11,720 nt of DNA, taken from NCBI GenBank assembly GCA_964525965.1, contig CAZGKA010000124.1, positions 1 through 11,720 of the forward strand, in the 5' to 3' direction. Source of the DNA: Methanodesulfokora sp964525965. GTDB taxonomy: Archaea; Korarchaeota; Korarchaeia; Korarchaeales; Korarchaeaceae. Of this stretch, positions 5,253-11,720 are shown one piece after another (position 1 is the first letter of the stretch; each line of letters begins with the position of its first letter). The position numbers were made by a program, and so were the translations under genes. The notes beneath the pieces were generated by a model. It was given only the letters and a program-made list of their open reading frames with translations, did not search any database and was not told the origin of the DNA.

Positions 5253-5498
5253 TCACTCCTCGATAGTTATCATAAGTATGTTGTTCCCTCGGATGAATAA
5301 TGTTCCTATGTTCCTCAGAACTTTTTTTGTTTCGGGGTCTCTCTCCTTGGCGGACGTTATCACTAGGTTCATCATCTCGTCGTATACTGAAAGCTTCCCA
5401 ACGATCTCTATGCCGTTCTTAAGCCTGACAGTAACATCACCACCATGAGCCAGCTTTAGAAACGAAAGAGGAGAAGTGAGACCTCCCTGCCCTCTCAA
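5253..5498 (-). CDS. Sm-like archaeal protein (LSm/SmAP)
   Basis: An 81-residue Sm-fold protein expected to form a heptameric ring that binds U-rich RNA 3' ends. Sm1 runs through about residues 10-50, with HGGDVTVRLKNG, IVGKLSVYDEMMNLVI and the usual Asp/Asn RNA-binding residues. Sm2 is IGTLFIRGNNILMI at about 64-77, with RGNN taking the place of the family's RG-x motif. There is no ATG in the frame. A TTG at 5496-5498 has a strong GGAGGAG (5505-5511) 6 bases upstream and gives a normal N-terminus. It follows rps7 by 69 bases on the same strand. A TATA-like element in that gap allows independent transcription. A 17-codon leader frame ends as TTGA over its start codon. Confidence 0.92.
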   Translation of the reverse strand: MRGQGGLTSPLSFLKLAHGGDVTVRLKNGIEIVGKLSVYDEMMNLVITSAKERDPETKKVLRNIGTLFIRGNNILMITIEE

Positions 5499-5547
5499 GA
5501 AAATCTCCTCCGACCGATTATCGATAAACTCCTCATGAAGATATTCA

Positions 5548-5559
5548 TAAATATATCGG
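5548..5559 (-). promoter_or_regulatory. TATA-like element upstream of lsm
   Basis: GATATATTTATG on the minus strand sits about 50-60 bases before the lsm TTG, between it and the rps7 stop. Transcription starting about 25 bases on would give a short leader carrying the GGAGGAG ribosome site. Inferred from sequence only; readthrough from the ribosomal operon is also possible. Confidence 0.4.
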
Positions 5560-5567
5560 AGGGGGTT

Positions 5568-6194
5568 TCACCTGCTGCTCATGGCTATGCGCTCGAGCTC
5601 CTCTTTCCTTCTAATAGCATAACTTTTACTTCTGTCATACTCAGCAGCAGCGATTATCTCCTCAGCCAAGGCCTCCGGCAAGCTTGTAACGCTTCTGAAC
5701 GCTTTCATAGCGGCTCCCTGCGCTATGAACCTGATGGCGAGGTCAACCATCCTAGTGGGGGACGTGTCCACCGAGTGGAAGTAACTAACTCCTCCGTAAA
5801 CTATCCTAGTTACTTCCTCCCTTACCAGCGAGTTCTCTATTGCGTCAATAAACACCTGAATGGGGTTCCTCCCGGTTCTAAGCTCGATGATTCTAAAGGC
5901 CAACTTAACAGTCCTGAGAGCTTTCAATTTCTTTCCAGGATTTCTGCTGTTGACGCGATCTTTCTTGTTACCTGCATTTATGGCCTGGCTCATCAATCTG
6001 TTCACCAACCTTTCGACAATTGGAAGTTGAAGCTTCCAGAATCTTCTGTGCTCATGCCTGCCGCCGGTATGCGGGAGGTAAACCGGCTTCAAGGAGATTA
6101 CTCGCTTCATCGCCGGGTTCTTTACCTCTACCCCATCGAAACTCCATATACCAAAAAGTTTTGGACCCCCGCTCTTCTCCTCGCTCAAACGCAT
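5568..6194 (-). CDS. rps7: Small-subunit ribosomal protein uS7
   Basis: uS7 nucleates assembly of the 30S head and lines the E site. The 208-residue protein matches archaeal S7 along its length: LFGIWSFDGVEV near the start, KPVYLPHTGGRHEHRRFWK, IVERLVNRLM, the GKKLKALRTVKLAF helix, TGRNPIQVFIDAIENSLVREEVTRI, and the C-terminal DLAIRFIAQGAAMKAFRS...EALAEEIIAAA. The length is normal for archaea. Its ATG directly follows the rps12 stop (TGAATG). The ribosome site GAGG is only 3 bases before the ATG, so TTG at codon 3 cannot be ruled out. It is the last ribosomal gene of the rpoB-rpoA-rpl30e-nusA-rps12-rps7 string. Confidence 0.97.
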   Translation of the reverse strand: MRLSEEKSGGPKLFGIWSFDGVEVKNPAMKRVISLKPVYLPHTGGRHEHRRFWKLQLPIVERLVNRLMSQAINAGNKKDRVNSRNPGKKLKALRTVKLAFRIIELRTGRNPIQVFIDAIENSLVREEVTRIVYGGVSYFHSVDTSPTRMVDLAIRFIAQGAAMKAFRSVTSLPEALAEEIIAAAEYDRSKSYAIRRKEELERIAMSSR

Positions 6195-6635
6195 TCACCT
6201 CGTGGGTTTCTCCTTCTTGCCTGAGAGGATCGCTTGGAGACTCACTCCATTGACCTTTATCACCTTGTATCTGCATCCTGGTATATCCCCCATGCTCCTC
6301 CATCTTGAGCCACCTATCCCCTCTATAAGAACCTCGTCATGCTCTTCTATAACGTTCAGGGCTCCGTCTCCTGGAGCAAACGCTGTGACGACAACTCCGT
6401 TCTTGGAAAGCTGTACTTTAACTGCCTTTCTCAGTCCGGAATGTGGCTGCCTGGCTTCTAGACCAACTTTCTCTAGAACTATCCCTCTCGCCATTGGAGC
6501 CCCCTCAAGAGGATCAAATCTCTCCTTGAGTCTCAGAACTCTTCTTCTGTATTTCCAGGAGTGCCATCTCTTTTCCTTGTACTTCTCTTTCAGTATACGA
6601 GCGGCGTATAGTCCTAGTGGGGATTTTTTGGTCAT
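6195..6635 (-). CDS. rps12: Small-subunit ribosomal protein uS12
   Basis: uS12 sits at the decoding centre and helps check codon-anticodon pairing. The 146-residue protein starts MTKKSPLGLYAARILKEK, as usual for archaea. I chose this ATG because GGGAGGG (6642-6648) precedes it by 6-7 bases; an in-frame TTG at 6654-6656 would overlap the nusA stop but comes before that ribosome site. Conserved blocks include GIVLEKVGLEARQP, AFAPGDGALNVIEEHDEVLIEGIGG, MGDIPGCRYKVIKVNGVSLQA and the GKKEKP tail. The near-universal PNSA loop reads PHSG here, followed by the normal LRKAV-VQL. It lies between the nusA-like gene and rps7 with essentially no gaps. Confidence 0.97.
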   Translation of the reverse strand: MTKKSPLGLYAARILKEKYKEKRWHSWKYRRRVLRLKERFDPLEGAPMARGIVLEKVGLEARQPHSGLRKAVKVQLSKNGVVVTAFAPGDGALNVIEEHDEVLIEGIGGSRWRSMGDIPGCRYKVIKVNGVSLQAILSGKKEKPTR

Positions 6636-6652
6636 AAGCATCCCTCCCAGTT

Positions 6653-7102
6653 TCAACCAGTTAATCTTTCGGCATCACCTATTTTAACGTTGTCTATCCC
6701 GAGCCACCTCTTGGCGACCATTCTGGCACGTTTAATTTTTCTTCCGTTTCTCCCTATAGCTATACTCTTATCCTCCCTTAAAACATAAACATAAGCGGTC
6801 TTTGAACCACCTATGCTCTTTATCACTACATCTTTAACGCGTGCAGGTTTGAATAGGTTCTTCAAGAAGTTTTTAGGATCGTCGTCGTACTCAACGACCT
6901 CCACCTCTTTTTTGAGCTCCATCCAGATAGCTTCTCTTATGGCTCTGAGTTTCCTACCTCGCTTTCCAAGGACCTGACCCATACAGTTTTTCTCAACAAG
7001 AAAGATCAGCCTGTTTTCCTCCTCATCTATGATGACATCCTTTACAGGAACCCTTGCAAGGTTCTCAAAAAGGGCCATGTACTTGACCTGTATAGGGTCC
7101 AA
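6653..7102 (-). CDS. nusA: NusA-like KH-domain protein, archaeal type
   Basis: Archaeal NusA homologues consist only of the two KH RNA-binding domains of bacterial NusA and lie between rpl30e and rps12, as here. The 149-residue protein shows both KH loops: GKRG at residues 46-49 (in VLGKRGRKLRAIRE) and GRNG at 117-120 (in SIAIGRNGRKIKRAR). A KNFLKNLFKPARVKDVVIKS linker separates them. The RNA polymerase-binding and S1 parts of bacterial NusA are absent, which is normal for archaea. A role in termination or rRNA transcription is inferred from the family. The start is TTG at 7100-7102, with GAGAGG 9 bases upstream; a later ATG (codon 9) has no ribosome site. Confidence 0.93.
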   Translation of the reverse strand: MDPIQVKYMALFENLARVPVKDVIIDEEENRLIFLVEKNCMGQVLGKRGRKLRAIREAIWMELKKEVEVVEYDDDPKNFLKNLFKPARVKDVVIKSIGGSKTAYVYVLREDKSIAIGRNGRKIKRARMVAKRWLGIDNVKIGDAERLTG

Positions 7103-7137
7103 GAAAATTTTCCTCTCAGGTATCAGCGACCCCTCCT

Positions 7138-7440
7138 CTATATGATCTTAAGTATGGAGGACTCTCCGGGATCGATCACGGCCAAAGATGAGACGAAGAA
7201 AGGCTTTCTCAGTATTCTGCCAAGCTCCAGAGATTTGCCAGGATACTCCACCACAGGTATGTTGGCGAGCTTAGCTAAATACGTAATCTCGTCTTTTATA
7301 TTCTTTGGCGCATTTTTGGCTATGATTATCAGCTTTATGTCCTCTCTACCGGACTTGAGCTCCTTAACCGTCCTTTTATACCCTATGAGAACTTTACCAG
7401 AGCTGTATGCAAGCCTTATCTCCTCATCGAGATCGGCCAT
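7138..7440 (-). CDS. rpl30e: Large-subunit ribosomal protein eL30
   Basis: eL30 belongs to the L7Ae/L30e RNA-binding family and binds kink-turns in the large subunit. The 100-residue protein has the family pattern: DEEIRLAYSSGKVLIGYKRTVKEL at the start, KLIIIAKNAPKNIKDEITYLAKLANIPV in the middle, and a C-terminal ELGRILRKPFFVSSLAVIDPGES. This matches archaeal L30e in length and order. The ATG lies 19 bases after the rpoA stop, with a weak GGGAAAGGGTG site. The nusA-like gene follows after 35 bases. This position between rpoA and nusA is the standard archaeal arrangement. Confidence 0.96.
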   Translation of the reverse strand: MADLDEEIRLAYSSGKVLIGYKRTVKELKSGREDIKLIIIAKNAPKNIKDEITYLAKLANIPVVEYPGKSLELGRILRKPFFVSSLAVIDPGESSILKII

Positions 7441-7459
7441 ACGTTACACACCCTTTCCC

Positions 7460-10400
7460 TCATCTATCCCTAGCCGCAAGCTTATCTACGTCCCACCTGA
7501 CCGAGACCATTCCGGTTCCCGTGGGTGGGGTCTGCCCAACTATCAGTGCATCAAGCGGGCTTGATATAATATTCTTATCCCCTCTCCTAGCACAGTTCAA
7601 TATGACGTGGTACGTCCATTCGAAAGCCATTTTGCTGAGCGGGGTCTTCATTTCGCTGAAGAATCCAGACGGTATCCCGAGGGCCTGCAGTCTCATGGCC
7701 TCCAGATGTCCCTTGTAAGCCATAGCATCTGCTATAAGTGAAACGTACCTCCTGTTCACTTCTAGACCCTGCTCCTCGAGCACACCCATCAGTTGTCTGA
7801 AGATGCACTCTCTGGCAGCTTCAATACCAAGAACCTCCGCTATCTCACGACAATCATTTGTAGTGGTTCTTGTAGCATCAACTTGAGGCATGCTCAGAAC
7901 GGCCTTAAGGTTGGAGCCCGTGGTTTTGAGTACGTACTCTCCGTTTTCTAATCTTTCAGCCCTGACTTTTCTTATTCCCTTTATACCTCTTATCCTCTTA
8001 TCTAGGATCTTCATCGACCAAGACCTCAATGTCTGGAACGGCTTATCTCTGTTAGCGGCCTCTATGAGAGAAATGGTCATCACATCCCCTTTTCTACTGA
8101 CCTCACCCTTTCTCCCCTTAACCATTCTCTTTATCGTGTTCTCCAACTCCTCAATGGTGACCTCGTTAGCCTTCAGAGCCTTTTCATCCACCCTTATCGT
8201 CAGCGTGAACGCCGTATTATCTATATCAAACTCGGAGATAAGATCCCTTATCTTAACCTCCTTTATCTTGCTGGCTATCTTTCTGACCTTCTCCTCATCT
8301 CTAGCATACTCCGGCTTAAGATAGATTCTCATCGAGGGTCTGCTTGTCGATGCGTAAAACACTAACTCCTTAAACCTCTCCACACCGTAGGTCACATCCA
8401 TTTCCAGAACTCCGGGAGCGTGGAAGGTTCTCAGAACCATCTGAGTCGTGGGTTCCGCTATGCTCTGTGCAGATATTATCCCTATAGGTGTGAGAGGATC
8501 GATTTTACACTTTCTTATCTCCTCCGCCAACCTCTTGACAAGCTTCTCAGCAGCAGAGGCGGGTATCTCTCTGTTGGCGAGACTCTCAACGACCTCTTCC
8601 GGAAGCCCGGCCTCAGAGGCCATAGCCCTGAGCTCATCCCCTGAGATCGTCTTGCCCTTCTTTCCTCGGCAGACCTCCTCTATCAAAGCATCTATATTCA
8701 CCGGTTCGCCCTTAAAGAGCTTTACCGGGTCGTAGCCATCTCCTCCAAAAGCCATCTGTATTATCCTGCCGGCCGAGTCTCTGACGGTGCCATCATATTC
8801 GACGTACATGTCCTTCAGAGAGTTCGCCACCCTCCTGTAGAAGTAACCGCTATCCTCGGTTCTTCTTCCTTTGTCTATTAATGACTCCCTGCTGCTCATG
8901 GCGTGGAATATGAACTCCGCTGGGTTCAATCCATCGAAGTAGCTGCTTCTTACATATCCTCTAGCCTCAGCGCTTAGGTCTCCTTTCTTGAAATATGTGA
9001 GTACCCTTCCCTTAAATCCTTTCTTGGGTCTCCCACTAGTCAGCACAAATCCTATCCTACTCTTAACCATCTGTTGCCCCACAGTACCGACGACCTGAGC
9101 CAGGTTTGTCATGCTGCCCCTAGCTCCAGTCTTGGCCATGACAATGACGTTGGAGTTCGGATCCATGTACTTCTTTATCACATTGCCTATCTGAGATCTC
9201 ACTCTGTCCAGGGCCTGGACGATCTCAAATTCGAGCATCTGTTCTTCTAGAAGTGCTCCGAGCAGCTCTTCCTTGGTCCTGTGGAGAACCCTCTTTCCAG
9301 CTCTGCTTCTCTCAAATTCCTTTATCTTCTTGGAGACTATGCTGAGCGCCTCCTTGAACCTTTGGTTAATCTCTTTCTTGGCGGCTTCCGGAAGCATGAG
9401 CTCCTTTATGGTGGATGTAACTCCGAAGAGAGTTATTTCCTTAGCTACCATCTTTAGGAGCCTGTTTAGGAAATCGGCGGCAACTTTAGGACCGTAATCT
9501 CTGAGTATAACGTCGTGAAGCGTCGGCTTGCCCTTTACCAGAGTCCCTAAAATGTTATCGTCCAATATTCCGGACAGGAGCTCATTATTCATGATGAGAA
9601 CATACCCGTCATCGGGGCTTGTGGGATCGGTACACTCCGTCTTAGACTTAGACGACTTGGATACTCCCTGGTAGTTCAGCTTTCCAGGGAGAAGTTTGAG
9701 TATCTCGGTAACCAAGGACTTACCGGTCCACAAGGGCTCAGGACTGAGTATGACCGGTTCAGGAAGTTTATCCAATCCTGCTCGAGCTAGGATCCTGCAG
9801 GCCTCCTTCCTGCTGAAGAGAGCGTCCTTCTTGGTAAGCCAGTAAAGTCCGGTTATGAGATCCTGTCGGGCCCCAACGATCGCTCCTCCAGTTCTCGGAG
9901 ATAACATGTTGTTTATGACGCTCATCAATTCCCTCGCTTCTAACCTCGCCTCTAGAAGCTGAGGTACATGTAAATTCATTTCATCTCCGTCAAAGTCAGC
10001 ATTGTAGGGAACACAGACGATCGGATTAAGGCGGAATGTGAGCCCCGGCAGAACCTTGACCCTATGCCCCAAGATGGAGAGCTTATGTAGGGAAGGCTGT
10101 CTGTTGAATATGACATAATCTCCATCTATCAAATGTCTCTCCACAACATCTCCCGGCTCAAGCTCCTCAGCAGCTCTCTGAAGGAGCTCTTTCCCCTTTC
10201 TCCTGAGAATTCTGAGGTTTATCACCAGATTACCCTTTCTTATGTAGTTGGCTCCAGGATATTCCGTCGGACCTCTCAGCACGTACTCCTTCATGGTCTC
10301 TATGTTCTGCTCATTGACGTACTCTGGAACTGTGAGAGTTGTCGCAACCTCAAGGGGCACGCCTACCTCATCGATGTCTATCATGGGGTCCGGTGAGATC

Positions 10401-11422
10401 ACAGTCCTGCTGCTGAAGTTAACCCTCTTTCCTATCAGGTTCTTTCTGAACCTTCCTTCCTTACCTGTGAGCCTCTGAAACACGGATTTAAGTGGCCTTC
10501 TAGTCCCCCTCTGTGTGGCGGTCGGCATCTGAGCTTTGGCGTTGTAGAAGAAGACGCTTACCCAGTACTGAAGGAGCTCCCACTCCCCCTCCACGACACT
10601 GTCGGGAGATCCAGCGGATATGGATTCCTTGAGCTTCTGGTTCGCCTTAACCAGCTCCACTAGAATGTGTGTGAGGTCATCCTCTGAGCGTTCTCCCGTC
10701 TCCAAATAGATCGAAGGCCTGATCGTCACCGGGGGAACTAGCATGACTGTTAGTACTGTCCACTCAGGTCTGGCCTGCTTTGGATTAAAACCTAAAACCA
10801 TGGCATCGTCATCCGGAATCTTCTCCAGCCAATCTCTTATCTCATGGGGTAGAAGCTTCCTAGGCTCGGGCTCTCTGATTATGAACTTGAAGACCTCGGA
10901 CAGGTTCACTTTATATATGGGGGCTCCACAGTGCGGACATTTGTCTTGCCTCTTTGTGTAGTTCTTAACTAGGACTCTTACCTTGCGCGACAGCTTATCA
11001 TCTATGCTTCCGGTGTCTTCTCTCTCCCAATATCTCTTCGCCTCCCTTATCAATCCTTCTCTTACCTCAGGAGGCGCCAAGATCTTCCCACAGTTGTGGC
11101 AGGTCAAGTTCAGCATGTTGTGTATGTGCTTTATGTACCCTATGTGGAGAACAGGCTTGGCCAGCTCCAACCTGCCGAAGTGTCCAGGACATCTGCTGGC
11201 CAGGTTTCCACAGGTCGGACATCTTTGTCTTGGGTTTATGGAACCTAACCGCGGGTCTAGAACGCCTCCCTGCACGGGGAGGCCTCCCTCATCGTAAACG
11301 GTGGCCTCGGTAATCTCAACCTCTCCTATGTTTCTTATGTCTTTAGGGGAAAGGAGTCCAAACATTATGCTCTTTATCCTATAAGGGACAGCTTCTTCAG
11401 CGGCAGGAACTAGAGCTGACAT
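7460..11422 (-). CDS. rpoA: DNA-directed RNA polymerase subunit A, unsplit (A' and A'' in one chain)
   Basis: The largest, catalytic subunit of RNA polymerase, equivalent to Rpb1 and bacterial beta'. Counting from the upstream ATG at 11428, zinc sites are CPTCGNLASRCPGH (70-83) and the pair C110/C113 with C164/C167. The catalytic Mg loop NADFDGD is at 476-482, after FNRQPSLHKLSILGHRV. The funnel and GARGS are at 768-772, the bridge helix about 836-872, and the trigger loop about 987-1010. The chain then continues through the whole A'' region to about 1320, ending in the typical SPLDALIVGQTPPTGTG. No break occurs where A' and A'' are split in most archaea. Bridge-helix and trigger-loop residues depart from the usual consensus, and a Ser/Lys-rich loop lies at 589-604. 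I start at ATG 11420-11422, because GGAGGG abuts the ATG at 11426-11428 and is well spaced only from this one. Only 11 bases separate it from rpoB. Confidence 0.98.
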   Translation of the reverse strand: MSALVPAAEEAVPYRIKSIMFGLLSPKDIRNIGEVEITEATVYDEGGLPVQGGVLDPRLGSINPRQRCPTCGNLASRCPGHFGRLELAKPVLHIGYIKHIHNMLNLTCHNCGKILAPPEVREGLIREAKRYWEREDTGSIDDKLSRKVRVLVKNYTKRQDKCPHCGAPIYKVNLSEVFKFIIREPEPRKLLPHEIRDWLEKIPDDDAMVLGFNPKQARPEWTVLTVMLVPPVTIRPSIYLETGERSEDDLTHILVELVKANQKLKESISAGSPDSVVEGEWELLQYWVSVFFYNAKAQMPTATQRGTRRPLKSVFQRLTGKEGRFRKNLIGKRVNFSSRTVISPDPMIDIDEVGVPLEVATTLTVPEYVNEQNIETMKEYVLRGPTEYPGANYIRKGNLVINLRILRRKGKELLQRAAEELEPGDVVERHLIDGDYVIFNRQPSLHKLSILGHRVKVLPGLTFRLNPIVCVPYNADFDGDEMNLHVPQLLEARLEARELMSVINNMLSPRTGGAIVGARQDLITGLYWLTKKDALFSRKEACRILARAGLDKLPEPVILSPEPLWTGKSLVTEILKLLPGKLNYQGVSKSSKSKTECTDPTSPDDGYVLIMNNELLSGILDDNILGTLVKGKPTLHDVILRDYGPKVAADFLNRLLKMVAKEITLFGVTSTIKELMLPEAAKKEINQRFKEALSIVSKKIKEFERSRAGKRVLHRTKEELLGALLEEQMLEFEIVQALDRVRSQIGNVIKKYMDPNSNVIVMAKTGARGSMTNLAQVVGTVGQQMVKSRIGFVLTSGRPKKGFKGRVLTYFKKGDLSAEARGYVRSSYFDGLNPAEFIFHAMSSRESLIDKGRRTEDSGYFYRRVANSLKDMYVEYDGTVRDSAGRIIQMAFGGDGYDPVKLFKGEPVNIDALIEEVCRGKKGKTISGDELRAMASEAGLPEEVVESLANREIPASAAEKLVKRLAEEIRKCKIDPLTPIGIISAQSIAEPTTQMVLRTFHAPGVLEMDVTYGVERFKELVFYASTSRPSMRIYLKPEYARDEEKVRKIASKIKEVKIRDLISEFDIDNTAFTLTIRVDEKALKANEVTIEELENTIKRMVKGRKGEVSRKGDVMTISLIEAANRDKPFQTLRSWSMKILDKRIRGIKGIRKVRAERLENGEYVLKTTGSNLKAVLSMPQVDATRTTTNDCREIAEVLGIEAARECIFRQLMGVLEEQGLEVNRRYVSLIADAMAYKGHLEAMRLQALGIPSGFFSEMKTPLSKMAFEWTYHVILNCARRGDKNIISSPLDALIVGQTPPTGTGMVSVRWDVDKLAARDR

Positions 11423-11433
11423 AAACATCCCTC

Positions 11434-11720
11434 CTACAGATCCTCCTCAACCTCCATCCTGACATCGACCAATCCGGACATGAGCTCCTTTATCAGTAGG
11501 GTTGATGCGTGGCTCGTCACTATGGGATAGACCTCCACGTTATCCCTGCATCTTGGGCAGTAGAACTGATTCGTGTGCACGTTGAAGTACGCGAGGGAGT
11601 TGCATCTCTTGCAGATGTATGCTATCTCCTTGTCGGAGTTCTCGATGTACCTGTCCTTCAACATGGCCGCAGCTCCGTGGGATAAGAGAACTTCTCCCTC
11701 CATCTCTCCTAGCCTGAGCC
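11434..11720 (-). CDS. rpoB: DNA-directed RNA polymerase subunit B, C-terminal 95 residues (5' end outside window)
   Basis: The C-terminal clamp-anchor part of the second-largest RNA polymerase subunit. It enters the window at GLRLGEMEGEVLLSHGAA, matching the conserved GLRFGEMERD-x-SHG motif of Rpb2/B, and continues with a zinc site CKRC...CPRC. The ending TLLIKELMSGLVDVRM is the helix that contacts subunit A. The frame stays open to the window edge, so this is the 3' end of a longer gene; an internal ATG at 11701-11703 is not its start. The TAG stop is followed 11 bases later by the preferred rpoA start. Whether B is itself split cannot be seen here. Confidence 0.96.
   Translation of the reverse strand, partial: LRLGEMEGEVLLSHGAAAMLKDRYIENSDKEIAYICKRCNSLAYFNVHTNQFYCPRCRDNVEVYPIVTSHASTLLIKELMSGLVDVRMEVEEDL

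Noticed and set aside
5535..6224. A 229-codon plus-strand frame opposite rps7.
   Set aside because: uS7 is unmistakable on the minus strand. The plus frame shows no domain.
7460..11428. Possibility that rpoA carries an intein or intron because of its length.
   Set aside because: The length fits A' plus A'' alone, and conserved blocks follow one another without an insertion carrying splice motifs.
1..11720. CRISPR arrays, transposases, prophage genes or toxin-antitoxin pairs.
   Set aside because: No regularly spaced repeats, transposase motifs or phage genes were found on either strand. The region is housekeeping.

Overview
The window is a stretch of archaeal chromosome, probably from a thermophilic member of the TACK group, with Korarchaeota or a close relative as my best guess. 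The evidence is the canonical archaeal order rpoB-rpoA-rpl30e-nusA-rps12-rps7, together with TFE (the TFIIE-alpha homologue), an Sm-like protein, archaeal Elp3, AT-rich box A elements and GC-rich tRNA genes without encoded CCA. The largest RNA polymerase subunit is one uninterrupted gene. Most Crenarchaeota and Euryarchaeota split it into A' and A'', while unsplit forms are known from Thaumarchaeota and other deep TACK lineages. I cannot assign the species from sequence alone.

Layout, left to right. Positions 1-1415 (minus strand) hold a DUF92/TMEM19 membrane protein followed by the first 193 codons of a family 2 glycosyltransferase that runs off the left edge. Positions 1481-4783 hold five tRNA genes: Pro(GGG), Pro(CGG), Ser(GCT), Thr(TGT) and Val(TAC). 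Three minus-strand protein genes are interleaved with them: elp3, a Trm9-like methyltransferase whose stop overlaps the elp3 start, and tfe. Positions 4857-5135 (plus) encode a small unrecognised protein, followed by a convergent intergenic region with a long imperfect inverted repeat. Positions 5253-11720 (minus) hold the transcription/translation operon, read right to left: C-terminus of rpoB, fused rpoA, rpl30e, nusA-like KH protein, rps12 and rps7, then a closely following lsm gene. No protein-free gap exceeds about 300 bases once the tRNA genes are counted.

The genes centre on information processing: RNA polymerase core, an initiation/elongation factor (TFE), a termination/antitermination-type KH protein, ribosomal proteins, an RNA-binding Sm protein, tRNAs and tRNA wobble modification. 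The most suggestive unit is trm9-like plus elp3. Together they could make 5-methoxycarbonylmethyl-uridine (Elp3 makes the carboxymethyl group, Trm9 methylates it). They lie among tRNA genes that include two with U34 anticodons.

The main molecular oddities are amino-acid changes in normally near-invariant places: the bridge helix and trigger loop of RNA polymerase subunit A, the PNSA decoding loop of uS12, the zinc ribbon of TFE, and the linker of Elp3. The same AT-rich element also recurs between divergent protein and tRNA genes. I see no mobile element, CRISPR array or prophage.
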